64,000 bases of DNA from Lithospermum erythrorhizon (Eukaryota; Streptophyta; Magnoliopsida; Boraginales; Boraginaceae), in contig JADFUC010000388.1 of NCBI GenBank assembly GCA_019722365.1, positions 682,001 through 746,000 on the forward strand. The letters run 5' to 3'. Of the stretch, positions 23,401 to 35,369 are shown piece by piece; the stretch's first letter is position 1, and each line of letters starts with the position of its first letter. The translations under genes and the position numbers were made by a program. The notes under the pieces were generated by a model that did not search any database, was not told the origin of the DNA, and was given only the letters and a program-made list of their open reading frames with translations.

Positions 23401-26400
23401 GTTTTTAACTTCATTAAACACATCCATCCGTGTTTTAACTTCATTAAACACAATTCCTTAATTACGTGATCTTAACAAGTACGTTTTTAAGATTAGAATG
23501 ATGTCTCATTCTTTCGGATGATATATTACTTATATCGATTTATACTTCCACTCGTAACTGATAGTATTCATATGCTCCTTCCCATACCCTTATCAACTCG
23601 ACAGATCATTCAATGACTCAAATTCGATTAACTCAGATGTAAACATGCCAAACTTAATTTAGACTAAATAACCTCCCACTCAAGTCTAAGAAGAGTCGAC
23701 TTAGTTCATTTTTTTCAAGATTATACTCAAGTCTTGTTCGAGTCATTATCCATAAGTATTATTCAATCGCTTGTTGTTCAAGGCGTGTCCTTTAAAGAAA
23801 TAGGTAGCACGTTTCCTTAATCGTAATCAATTATACGGAAACGTGTAAGTCAAACATGACATTCTTTCTACTATTACAAGTGCAAAGAAAATAGTTTAGA
23901 AATCCCAACCATCTTCACGGAGGATTTAAAACCTGTGCTCTTATAACGTAGCCAAGTCTATCATTACACAAGACCCTCGATAACTTTTGTATCTATTTTC
24001 CAACCATTTTTATACGCTCATATATCCACGACAGTGAGTCAAAACTAAAGGTTTCGATAATCGATAGTCTAGCCAAGACATTGCTACTGACAATAAAATT
24101 ATTTGGAGATATTTATGATTTAATCAAATCTCTCTTTCAATTCCTAAATGTTACTTAAAATCCTTCTTCTACGCTTTGAAGTTCAAATAACGTAAGTTGA
24201 ATCATTAACTCAACTTGTACCATGCTCACTCATCTCAGACAAGTGACGGAGAACCGAATAAATAACTTTGGTTATTTGGTTACATACCATAAGATTTGTT
24301 TCCTCACAATTCATGAACTATGTTCATCATGTTAAAGAAGAAACTAAATACTAATCACATGTCCTCGGTATGTGATACACAACATTCAATAGTTTTTCTC
24401 AATCAAGTTATAAAAGAGATCAAACTATTTATTATTTAAGGCTTGTTTGGTGGCTAAGAGACAATATGACATATTGGTCTTCATAGCATCATCACCTTTG
24501 ATCGAATCAAAAATTAATTATCCTTCAATCATATCATGTGACTTTGTTCACTTGAACCAAAGTTCATGCAACGTATCAACATGATTGAATCAAGTCTTAA
24601 ATGTTTGTGGTATTTAAAGTTTTATCCTCTATTTTAACTTATTTTATTTCACATTATAAAGTCATGCATTTAGTTTTGCCCAATGAACGGCGAATAAAAA
24701 GCAAAATTAATATGCCAAACATAATAGGAAATATGCAACTTAAAATAAAATGGTTCAAACAATCCATAATGATGAGTAAAATGAATTGTAAATATAATAC
24801 CCATTTCAAATCTCACAAATGTACAAGGTATCAAGATCTACTATACTGACTCAACATCACATATTTTCAATCAAGTATAATAGTAGGTTGTCAACCAATT
24901 ATGTAAAGTAATACGAAGGTACCAAAGTCTATTATGCCCAAATTCAAACGGCAATATCGCATACATTTTGAATCCAAAGACAATAGTAGGTTACCAACCA
25001 ATTACTTAAATTACATAACTTCGTGGTCACTAGCATACCATACAGATGCTACTCCGACTTTGTATCCGATAAACCGGTTAAAGATACCGCTAATTAAACC
25101 AAATAGTTACTGATCGACCATCCTGAAGCCCACAACTTTAAATCACTTCAACATGAGATCCATTATCATATCAAAGTGCAAGATCAGAATATATGCCATC
25201 ACAAGGTGCCCGTATAATGCAACCGATTTCTACAACTTTAAAATTGGCTTGACACGCTGTTTAAATTTTAATTGGGTATTAATGTTATTTAAGTTTATTT
25301 AACTACGTGAGATAGCACATATTCAAGCAACATGCACAACATGAAAAATAAATAAATAACACATTTAGAAGATATGATACGACTCTCTATGACCTATTAC
25401 ATCACTTAACAAGTGAAATGCTAAGATAAGTCCTATTACAAAAGACTTAACAAGTCAAGAAGTTCAGATTCTTCAAAGATTCAAAACCTCAAGTTCTCCA
25501 AGCCGTCTTTTGTGGAAATGCTATCTTCACGCTACCATGCTAGTGACATACTACTACTCTAACCCACTCAGACAAAGACGTTGTGCTTGTGGGTAAAAGA
25601 ATAAAAGAAATACGACTCAACAGTCGTTAATAATATTTCCTAAGATGGTAATCGTAAATAAATAAATCAAACTGGGTCATATCTAAATACCTCATTTCCA
25701 TTCCATAACAATATATATGGGCAAAATATTAAAACAAATAAATACACTTAATGTCATATATATTAAATGAAATGAGATTAAATGTGTTCATAATTGACTA
25801 ATTAATTACCCATTATTTTACAATTAATTATCAATTAATGTAAATTTCAAATTTAAATATATTCATTATTGATGATTAATGATAATTATTATAATAATTA
25901 TCAGCCACTTAAATCATGGAATAATTACTTACAAGTAATTAACTCCAAAATTTAAAATTTAAAAGTTATCATGAAAATATTTTCAAAAAATTATCAATTA
26001 ATGAAAATACTCATGAAGTGGAAATATAAATCAAATTTAATGTCACCAAGATATATATCTGTATATTCTTAATGACAAAATTTATGATTTAACATTTAAA
26101 ACCGAAATTAATAATTACCAATAATTTTAAAACCAAAAATAATTACATAAAATACATTTAGGGTTTTCTAAAAACGGACGACGAACTTCAACGACCAAAA
26201 CCGCCGGCCTCCGGCCACCCACGACTGACACGCGCCAGCCGGTGCCGTAGTACGGCCGATGAGCTACGTCCCGGTGGCCGGAACGTGCAATTCCGGCACC
26301 GGACGCGCCCGGGAGGTGGTTCGCAAGTTCGGCGACCGATTTTTGTATCTATTTCGCCATTTTTCCGCATTAATCGTAACTTTTGTAAAAAACGATTTGG

Positions 26401-26938
26401 CGCTTCTAAAAAATTCAAAATTCTGGGATTTTTCTTGAACATCAACAATATCATTATTGAACACGTCCAAGTGGAATTTCATCAAAAACACTTCTAGTTT
26501 TTTCATTAAACCCAAAACAATCCATAAATTCAACGAATTTTTTGGAGTATTTTGTACCCAGAAAATTCTAAAAAAAAAAAATCTGCATGAACCTTAAAGG
26601 GTCAAGAACACACATGCATTTAATTTCATAATTTTCCCAAATTTCTAAAACCTCAATCAGAAATCGAAAACGATTCTACCTCAAATTAAAAAATACAATT
26701 AATCTAATTTTTAACGCTTTCAATTCATGAAACAATTAAATAAACTTCAAATCATCAAAATCAATACATGAAATGATGATTCCAAACCTATGTGAAAATA
26801 TATAAATGGTTGATTTCATATTATATATTCATCAATCGAATATATAAATCACGAAATAATCAAAATTAACTAACAACTACGTCAACACACAATCAAATTA
26901 GTTAAAATATATCAAACTCGAGTAGGCCTGACACCAAT

Positions 26939-27877
26939 TATTAGAATCTAGTATGAATTTCATATGTGATAAACACCAAATTCATACATCCCGGATGCTC
27001 AAATGATAGAATTAATCTAAAACATAATTAACAATTATGAATACAAGAGTTCTTACAGATGCTGCCGAAGTCTATCTTCACCTTCATCAAGCCTCATTTG
27101 AATTCCATCGTTGACACTTCAAATAAGTGCTCTAGTTGGCCCACACACCGTGAGAGGCTGAATCCTATATTTGTGTTCTTCATAACATGTATTTATCGAT
27201 TTAAAATCAAGAGGTTAATTTGAATGTTTCGCCATACTGGAGGAGGATAGGTAGACAGCTTTGTTTTTTCATTTCATGAAAAACAAAACTTATGAAGAAA
27301 ACCTTAATAAGTTTGCTTATATATGTCAAACCTAAAAGCCCAACCGAATAGTTAATGAGCCGAATTCGTTAAATTTAATTAAACCGCTAAGTAAAAATAC
27401 AAATACCAACAAGTTGTTAATAGTAGTAACTAACAAGTTATTAACTATCAATTAATTAAATTGACTAATTAATTAATTCTTGTTCATCCAATTTAAATTT
27501 TACATTATCAATGTAAAAATTCCAATTGAGAATATCTGCTGATTTCAATTCACCTCAATTTAGCAAATCTTGTTTAATTTTATACATGAAATATAATCCA
27601 ACGCCAATCAGATGCGCGTGACCTTCTAGGCTCGTGATAATAGTAAGTTATATAATAATAATAATTGATCAATTCACATAACGATTAATGAGTAAGATCT
27701 AGCAATCGCTTCATAACCCCCTTAAATTATCATGGTAACTCCAAACTAGTAATATACAATTACTAAGGTGAACACTAAGCTCTAGTAATCAATATTTAAC
27801 TAACCCGTAAACGAATTGATACAACACCGTCGCAATCCAAGATAATAAAAAGTAATCAATTCTCATTGATTTCAAAT
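26939..27877 (-). repeat. 5' LTR of inner element
   Basis: About 939 bp, aligned along its full length with 19455-20408 (AGAATCTAGTATGAATTTCA at the left; AATTGATAC...CATTGATTTC at the right). It has lost the TG at its left edge (TATTAG instead of TGTTAG) and its right edge is blurred. Many single-base indels separate the two LTRs. Confidence 0.85.
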
Positions 27878-28311
27878 GCTTGTACACCGATCCTCACTTC
27901 AAGTTCAAGCCATCATCATCAAAACACACATCACCCATGTCACAAATTTCCTTCAGGACCCTCCATCTTCCCCGATGACTTTTTCCGACAAGATCTTCCA
28001 AAGGATAACCTAGTTTATATCAACTTCACATCACCCATATTACAAATCTCCATGGACCTTCATCTTCAAGACAAGCTTCTTCTAAGAAATCTCAAGTGAC
28101 AAGCGAGTGATGTTCCAGAAATACACCCAAGAATCAATCTCATCTTCCACCATTAGTCCTACCGCCAGCCGACACACCTCAGATCAACACCATCTTCAAC
28201 CCGCCTCATACCCTCCGAATAGCCCTTCCAATCATCAAATCTGCTTCTCGATACTCAAATTTCAAGTGGGTATCCAAAATCCACCAAACTCATAACCAAA
28301 CTCCGATACCA

Positions 28312-29017
28312 CCATTAAAATCCTACACCATTATTGACAATCTCATAATCGACAATAACCTGATCCCATCCAGATTTAACAACAATGTGCAAACCAGATG
28401 ATATACCACTTATTCAGATATGATAAACAGAAAGAAAATAATGCGGAAATTAAACAACACAAGGATTTTATCATGGTTCCCTCAACGTGAATCAGACATC
28501 CAATCACGCAGATTCACTAATAATATCAGCGAAGATTGTTACAAGACTCAAGAATCCTATTCCATCTTCCTCAACCGATGTTTTCACATGAAAACTCCAA
28601 GCAGAATTCTCTCATATATGCTCTCTTGAATATCTCATGACTCTTTTCACAACCTCACCAAGAATTATAATGAACTCTCATAATTTTAAGAATAAGAATA
28701 AACTCTTTCTATTATAACCTATAAGGTTGATTTCCAACCACCATTAGGGTGGTGGTGTTTCCACATACACATAGAGACTCCTAACACTTATATATATAGA
28801 CTACGTATAGGTCTAAAAACCTTGAACCCACATGAAAACTAGCCAAAACCTCGTGAATATTATTTCAAATAAGGCCCACCTAAGACTTCCAAAGGCCGAT
28901 CCAGAGGCCGATTCCTTTCCAGAGATTTCTTCTTCATCTTCATCGTGACACCCCATCGTGACCTATACTCTCGATGGAGGTCACTATGCCGACCGAAAAA
29001 TGGTTTCAACTTCAACA
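28312..29017 (-). repeat. 5' LTR of outer element
   Basis: Pairs with 17936-18671. The left border is eroded (CCATTAAAATCCTACACC against TGTTGTGAATCTTACACC); the right border TTCAACA is intact and followed by the TTTCT duplication. Confidence 0.8.
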
Positions 29018-29750
29018 TTTCTTACCTTAATGTACTCTTATTTAAGAGTCTAACTTGAGCATCATATGTAGTGTTCTCAACACAGTGTTGAGCTTATGGG
29101 TGAAATTGATGAGACTTGTGGAACATATATGTTTGTTCACAATTTCACACTACTGGTTGGTCATGTTGATTAAATTTACACTGCACATAAAATACACATA
29201 ATGGTCTATTGAAAGTTACTTAACTGAAGCTCATAGTTTGAAGTCCTACCATGAGCAATCGAAAGGTGTGAAACCGTCACACTAATGTCCCTCGAGATTC
29301 CTATCCAGGAATATCACAAAGGAGTTATCGCAAGATGATCACCGTTATTTTAAACTTAACCACTTTTGATCCTACTATGAAACAAATGTTAAATGTCCAA
29401 CACTCCAGCCAAAGTGATTTAAAGCACGGACTTGACTACCGTTTTCATGCCATGACTAAAACTGGTCGATTTTAAATCATTAACGATCTAACTCGTATGT
29501 GTAAAACATGTACAATCAGATGGATTATATGACAAACATATATGATTGATGTTGTCTTTAACCATATTTTAAATAAATGAACGATCAATTTAAATAAATA
29601 AAAATAATTGTAAAATAAAACAATCATTCAATTCAAATATTTTCAAGTCAATAACAAACCACAACATCACAACACTCAATTAAGAACTAACAAACACTTC
29701 CATTTGAGAATTATTTTCCTGATCAATAACATAAAAAAAAAACAGGATCA
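29018..29750. other. Intergenic, pre-insertion flank
   Basis: Sequence that continued from 17935 before the outer insertion. It reads like the non-coding interior of another LTR element (moderate GC, no frame), but I see no paired LTR. No gene. Confidence 0.4.
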
Positions 29751-29754
29751 ACAG

Positions 29755-29775
29755 TCACGTGACTATCCACGTGCA
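29755..29775. promoter_or_regulatory. Paired G-boxes
   Basis: TCACGTGA at 29755-29762 and CCACGTGC at 29768-29775, 13 bp apart centre to centre. G-boxes bind bZIP and bHLH factors. They lie about 250 bp upstream of the GC-rich island at 30.0 kb. Confidence 0.5.
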
Positions 29776-30018
29776 CCTTAAACCTATGGTCCCACCACAA
29801 CACCTTAGCGGATCCCAATTAAGCATCCACGCCAAGTATTAAGTACTATCTTTCCTTGCCACGCCAAGAACAAATTCCTTCATCTTATGGGCCAATTGCA
29901 GCCCATTAAGTTGAGTCGGTATCTTAATGAGCCTACAAGACCGAGCCGGCTCAAACCAAAGCCGAACCGAGAACCGAACCGGAATACGAAATCGTCATTT
30001 CGGTTGAGGGGTATTCGA

Positions 30019-30260
30019 TGGGGAGAATGTCAGTTGGTGACGTGGGACTCGTGAGGATTAATTTGGAGTCGATGAGGAGAAGTCGGGATGCGGACGGTGA
30101 GGATTAATTGAGTCATGGCGAGAAGTCGACGCGAAGCGAGGTTAGTTCGACAGAGGAGTTCAAGCAGAAGGTCACGTGCTTTCTCTACCGCCGACTCACC
30201 GCTGCGGAGGTGGCGGCTGCCGCTTCCTACTACGGCGAAGGTCCAACTCCATTTTATTCC
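30019..30260 (+). other. GC-rich island, possible orphan first exon
   Basis: From ATG at 30019 a frame reads MGRMSVGDVGLVRINLESMR. A second, shifted frame follows from about 30117 and includes EEFKQKVTCFLYRRLTAAEV and an AAAASYYGEGPTP stretch near 30240. The two join only with a frameshift near 30105. GC is well above background, and G-boxes sit upstream. It resembles the start of a coding gene whose remainder is missing, but I do not recognise it. Opposing frames on both strands give no domain either. Confidence 0.25.
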
Positions 30261-30778
30261 TTTCTTGCTCATTATATTTGACTCTGTCCCAAAAAGATGT
30301 CAAGTTTTATTTAGTAGAAATTATTTACAAATGATATGTTTATATATATATAGTTTGCTTTGTCCCAAAAAATTGTCCAATTTGTTCAAAGAGTGAAACT
30401 ATGTAATAATTTGAGGTTTTGGTGTTTTTGACTGGGGAAGGGGCAGCTGGTGGGGGATATGGTCATGGCGATGATCACGATTTGGGATTGACTTTAAATT
30501 TACGTGATTCAACATTGAAATGTTAATTTGGTAAAATGGGAGGGTAGTTTGGTCATAGTAGACGATTTGAGAAATACTAGGAAGTCGCCTCTGACTAATA
30601 CTATACACACTCAAATAGTGTTTTTTAGCTTAAACGATAATTTTGTCCTCCAATGAACTTCCTCACCTACTACACTTGCAACATGGGGGGCAAACTAAAT
30701 ATTTCCCAATTCTAAAACCCAACACTATTTTGATTATTATCTTCGCTTTTAAATCGTCAGTTGCTTATTTCAGCATAA

Positions 30779-30980
30779 ATTACGGAGTAATAAAAACTAA
30801 AATAGTAAAAAAATTATATTGAAGATATATAATTATAATTAATTGAAACTATATCATTGCTAAAGATAAAAATTAGTCAAAAGTATTTTGAAAATATAAA
30901 GAGCAATTTATTATGTTAAAATGATAATTATTTTGAAATAAAAAATTTAATTTAAAATGATTGAAAAAACGGAAGGAGTA
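30779..30980. mobile_element. MITE, family shared with 46727 and 54066
   Basis: TTACGGAGTAAT at the left and AAACGGAAGGAGTA at the right. The interior carries TATTGAAAATATAAA-like and GATAATTATTTTGAAATAAA (the latter is shared with 46900-46922). Non-coding. Confidence 0.6.
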
Positions 30981-33800
30981 TTTGTTTTATTCACCGACTT
31001 TTTGCGTATTTTAGTTTAGAAAATTATTTTGGAGCAATGCAAATGCATCGAATGTTATCCTGTACTTCATCCATCCATGAAGGCTGAAGGATCATTCACT
31101 TTGAACTGGAAATGGTCATGTGATGGACCTTCGAAACCAGAAACATTTTGTATTACGAACTGAGTTGCAAGCTGGGTGCACCCAGCTATGGACATCCTAT
31201 CATCCCTACGGTTGTTAGGTAGTCGAGTTCAAACGGATATCAGGTAAGACAGATAATTTATTAAATCGGATAATTACGCGGTTGTTTCAGGTATCTTATA
31301 AGACATTATACGCGAATCCAATTAATTTCAGGTAGGGTTCCAGTCGAGTAGTTTGAGACGGGTACCTAGCGTGTATCGAGTTACTTGTAGTGATAGTTGA
31401 ATCTAACTAAAACATCAGAGATATGAGAAGTTAGTTTATGTTTTTGTCAAAATATGTTATGTTTTATTTAAATTTTTATCGAGTAAAAGGTCGAACAGGT
31501 CGGGTTTACTAGATAAATTATCAAGTGAAAAAAATTACTCAACTTCATCTCGATTAACCTTTGAGCGGGTTATCAGTCGAATTTTACGAGTTGGGTGTAG
31601 AGCAGGTGCTGGATTACCGGATCCGCCGACATCACTAATGATATCTAGGTTATAGGGGTAAGATCCTGATACCTAGGTTATAGGGCTAACATCCTGGATC
31701 CAATTCAATAACTTCTAAATCTAAGGTAATTATATAAAGTAAATGTCCTTTTTCTAACTCATTTGCTGATTCTTGACGTTTTTTCTTTATGAAACCTCTG
31801 TTATGAAGAGGGACTCGAATTTTGTTTGTTTTAACTAGTGGATAATTGTTACTTATTTAACTAAATTGGTGGTTATTCTTATTGTTTACCCCTTGTTCAT
31901 TTGATAAAACTGAAGCAAGCAAAGATGTTTTGAATGGCCTTTATGCATTGCAAAACTAACAACCAATTACCTTTAATGGTTGATCTGTTGATCTTCTTGC
32001 AATCAACATAAAGCTTTTACCACTTTTCATCAGCATTCAAGAAATTGAAAGTGGCATGAAAGGGAAAGGCTACGTGCGTTATATCTCTTTGTTGGCTAAA
32101 GGTCAATTATTATCGACAATTAAAAGAGATAATAAAGACCGCTGTAGAAACATAAAATTAAAGGGTTCAAAAATATCAACAAATCAACTGTCCATCATCA
32201 TTCTTCACATGCCAAAAAACATATAATAAGATGGTTGGTGGAAGAGTGTCAGAGTGACTGCATGTAATGTTAACAAGAAATGAAGTCCACGAGACACATC
32301 TCAACTGATATTCCGGCCGCCTCATACCGCTGTGACGTAAGATGCTCAATCCCCTCAAGAAGAAGCAAAGAATCGTTGTCAATCCAAGGCCGCCGGCTGC
32401 GGTTACCCGATTTTGGCTTCGCTACTGCATGGATGGCTACGACCCGTCTCGAGGCACATTTGATAACCTCCCCACATCGACGATGATTAATCCGTAGCGC
32501 CTAACGCTGGGAAATGTGGACATCAACGTTTTTAAATAAATGAAAAACACATTGAAGATTCCATTAACTATCGGTAGTTGTGGATATAAATGTGTAGTTT
32601 AGTAACATATATACTCGATCTCTAATTATTATAATAAATTAAAGTTCGAATCATTTCATTGTTCAATATAAAAAAACTATCGATTGGTGAGGAACTAGTA
32701 TTGCATTAAATGCTAACAATATATAGATTCATCACCATTTACTCCATTATCTTCTCATCTCAATCTCTTACTTTTGTTTGTTCATCTCTAATCGCCATAG
32801 TGACATAGTCAGAAATATCAAATCATCGAATTTATTAGAGTAAATACCAAGATGAAAAGAAATTTGTTTCCAATCACATTCAGTTAATGATGCATGTGAA
32901 ACTAAGTATTAAGCCATTGAACCGAAATCTATAATACTCCAAGTCTCTAACCAGTATTTTCTTAGGTGATTTGGTCCATAGTTAAGTGGCCCAATAAATG
33001 TGGACCGATACTTATACATATTTAGTACGAGTGTACGACTAGTCCACTACGTATTAGTTAAGACTTAAGAGTAAAATAGAGTTAATGAATTGATGATGAT
33101 GTCAAACATTATTAAAGCAAATTATTAAATGAGCGATAGCTTAATAGTTTGCTATAACTTAATAATAAAGGCGAAATCGATCAAAGTTTTTATAAGTAGG
33201 GTTATTTCAATTTTGCTGACAACATATTCTCAGATTGCGGAAGATTACTCTAACTGCTCGTCATAAATTTCTGTATTAATAATTTGTATTTTATAATACA
33301 ATATAATTATACTCTTCATTATTAATTTTCTTTAAAAAAAAAGTAAATTACTAAATGAGAACAAGCAAACGCTATTTTAAGATTCCATTTGTATGAGGTT
33401 CGGGTGAAAATACTTGCCCATTGTGTAAAGTACACGAACAGTTATGAACCGTGGAAACATGAATATAGATGCACCCATGAGAACCATTTAAAATGAATAA
33501 GAGTTGGGATTCAAAATTATGTATGGGAAGAATTAAATACTCGAATTGAAATGTCTTCAACTAATTTGGTTGAATTTTTCTATATCATATTCTCAAATAA
33601 TATTTCATTTTTGTTTAGAAAATTAAATTTACTTTATACAAATGAATTTAACGAGGTATTGATCACTAAGAGAACTCCTCGAATTTGACTCAGATTTAGC
33701 TTACATCAATGAATCAACAATGAACTAAGTCGAAATTTTAGCTCAACAACTAATCGAGCTTGGTCAAAAAATTCGGTTCGGAATTTATTCGGCTCACTTC
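30981..33800. other. Intergenic
   Basis: Mostly featureless. 32280-32490 is a local GC-rich patch with a reverse-strand open frame containing PWIDNDSLLLLEGIEH; I cannot tie it to a family with confidence. No repeat boundaries found. Confidence 0.4.
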
Positions 33801-33804
33801 TATA

Positions 33805-34300
33805 TCACATGTACAATATAACACGTGTTAACCACTCCCTTTCTCGCCCTATCCCTCCAATACGCTCTCTCTCTCACACACACACACACAACAAAACAAG
33901 CATATCATGAAATTGTTTTGCTAGAATTCCCTATATTATTTCCGTACTTCTCATTCTACCTATTGCTTTAACATTATTATATGTCACACATCGTCATCTA
34001 CGTTATAAATAAACTCATCATATCCACAATACACGAGCTTCGATTCAATTCACATTTATCCGCTCACGATATACTATATGTACAATATAACACTTATTAA
34101 CCACTCCCTCTCTAGTTAAGCCATCGCCCGCCACTGCACACAATCAATTCCCTCAACAACAAATCAAGTATATCATGAAATTGTTTTGCGAGAATCCCTA
34201 CCTTATTTCCAGACTTCTCATCGTATCAAGTTTCATATAATTATATTACATCGCCGCCTATATTATAAATAAATACTCATCATATCCACAATACATAAAG
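33805..34300 (+). repeat. ~270-bp tandem duplication upstream of OTLD1
   Basis: Blocks ATGTACAATATAACAC (33808 and 34078), AACCACTCCCT, TATCATGAAATTGTTTTGC, TTATTTCC and ACTCATCATATCCACAATAC occur in the same order twice, about 270 bp apart. Copy 1 contains AACACGTGTT (33820-33829), a palindromic G-box core; copy 2 reads AACACTTATT instead. Confidence 0.8.
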
Positions 34301-34436
34301 TACAATTAGTTAAATCACAAATACACAATGAAAAACACGAAAACGGCATTTACTGGTGATCCCGACTTTTTCCCTCCCTACTCTCCACATAACACTTTAT
34401 CTCTCTAGCTTTACCCACATTTTGTATTCATATACT

Positions 34437-34439
<3 letters not shown>

Positions 34440-34493
<54 letters not shown>
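34440..34493. repeat. (TA)n microsatellite
   Basis: About 27 TA units, upstream of or within the first untranslated exon of OTLD1. Confidence 0.95.
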
Positions 34494-34495
<2 letters not shown>

Positions 34496-35183
34496 CAACA
34501 AATCCACTCTGTATCCCAATAATTTTCTTCACCACAAAGTTTTCTGAATTTCATACTCAGGTAATAACATCATTTCTAGGGTTTCAAATTCAACCCTTTT
34601 TACATAATTTATTTATCAATTAATTTTAATTTTAATTTTTATTGTTCTTTGGCCTGTATCAATTTTGGTGTAGTTTTTTATTAAATTCGATTTGTTGGTA
34701 TTTTTATTTAGGGTTGAATTTATAATTTCTTGAATAAAGATCCAATTTTTATGAATGAATTTGTCAATATCTTGTAGAATTAGCAATTTTTGTTGTTGTT
34801 TTGAGTGATTTATTTTTATTTTTAGGGTTGCAATTTGTTGATAAAATTAGGGTCGATTAGCTTTTAGTGTTATTTTTATTAACTTAGTATTAATCTGAAG
34901 GTCTTATAATCAAGTTGATTTTTTTGTGTTTCTTGATTATGGCTTATGAGGTTGTTAGATTAATATAGTGAGTGATGTGAAATTAGTAGCGCAATTTTTA
35001 TGCTTTCGGGTGATTTTAATCTAGTGTATTTGACATTGTTCATGTTAGGGTGATTAGTCGTTGCAGTGCTGAGCTTGGGAAGGTTTGAGGGAGGGAACTG
35101 GCGATTTTTATTCGGGTAATTTCGAGTAATTTATAGAGAAGAGGGTTTAGTTATAAGATAGATTTTTTGGAGGTCAAGTTCTC

Positions 35184-35309
35184 ATGAGAATTGTTAGGGG
35201 AATGCAGAGAAAGACTTGCTGTAACAAACCATTTACCCAAGGGATTGGTAACACTGCCCCGAAGGCCAGGGCTCGTGACAAGGTCAAAGCTTCGGCCTTT
35301 TACCTTTAA
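35184..35309 (+). CDS. Upstream ORF in the OTLD1 leader (41 aa)
   Basis: ATG at 35184, TAA at 35307-35309, 60 nt before the main ATG at 35370. The peptide starts MRIVRGMQRKTCCNKPFTQG, is very basic (about 12 Arg/Lys) and has a Cys-Cys pair. It is long for a chance uORF in an AT-rich leader, and its own GC content is clearly higher than the surrounding leader, as if under coding constraint. If translated it should lower OTLD1 output or make it conditional. Conservation across species is the missing evidence. Confidence 0.5.
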   Translation: MRIVRGMQRKTCCNKPFTQGIGNTAPKARARDKVKASAFYL

Positions 35310-35369
35310 TCTTGTTCGAATAGACAGAGTAATTTGCGAAAGGTCCCGGCTTGAAAAGGAGCTGTAGAA

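Larger units (their letters stand above)
19455..27877 (-). mobile_element. Inner LTR retrotransposon, LARD-like, no coding capacity
   Basis: LTRs at 19455-20408 and 26939-27877 flank 6.5 kb with no open frame above about 90 codons and no gag, protease, integrase or RT motif. Minus orientation: the purine tract AAAAAGGGCAAGTGAGAG (reverse complement of 20409-20426) borders the left LTR, and a tRNA-iMet-like primer site TGGTGTCAGGCC (reverse complement of 26925-26936) borders the right LTR. Candidate target duplications are GTTTG (19450-19454) and GCTTG (27878-27882), one mismatch. The GC-rich block 26180-26330, just inside the primer site, is the old leader; its short reverse-strand frames are not convincing genes. 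Large internal region without ORFs is the definition of a LARD; decay of a coding element is the alternative. Confidence 0.8.
17936..29017 (-). mobile_element. Outer LTR retrotransposon, non-autonomous, interrupted
   Basis: Two related LTRs (17936-18671 and about 28312-29017) bracket 1.2 kb of own internal sequence split by the inner element. LTRs read TGTTG...CAACA. Minus orientation is shown by a purine tract next to the left LTR (reverse complement AAGTGGGAGAT at 18672-18682) and by a tRNA-iMet-like primer site next to the right LTR (reverse complement TGGTATCGGAG at 28301-28311, family consensus TGGTATCAGAG). Flanking TTTCT duplications match exactly. With the inner element removed it is about 2.66 kb, too short for gag-pol, and I find no reverse transcriptase or integrase motif. 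Confidence 0.85.

Noticed and set aside
26188..26533. Minus-strand frames of 88 and 89 codons in a GC-rich block
   Set aside because: They sit in the leader next to the primer site of the inner retrotransposon and show no gag motif.
29011..29040. Reading the sequence after the right outer LTR as a purine tract of another element
   Set aside because: It resembles one over about 10 bases, but TTTCT there matches the target duplication at 17931, so it is flank.
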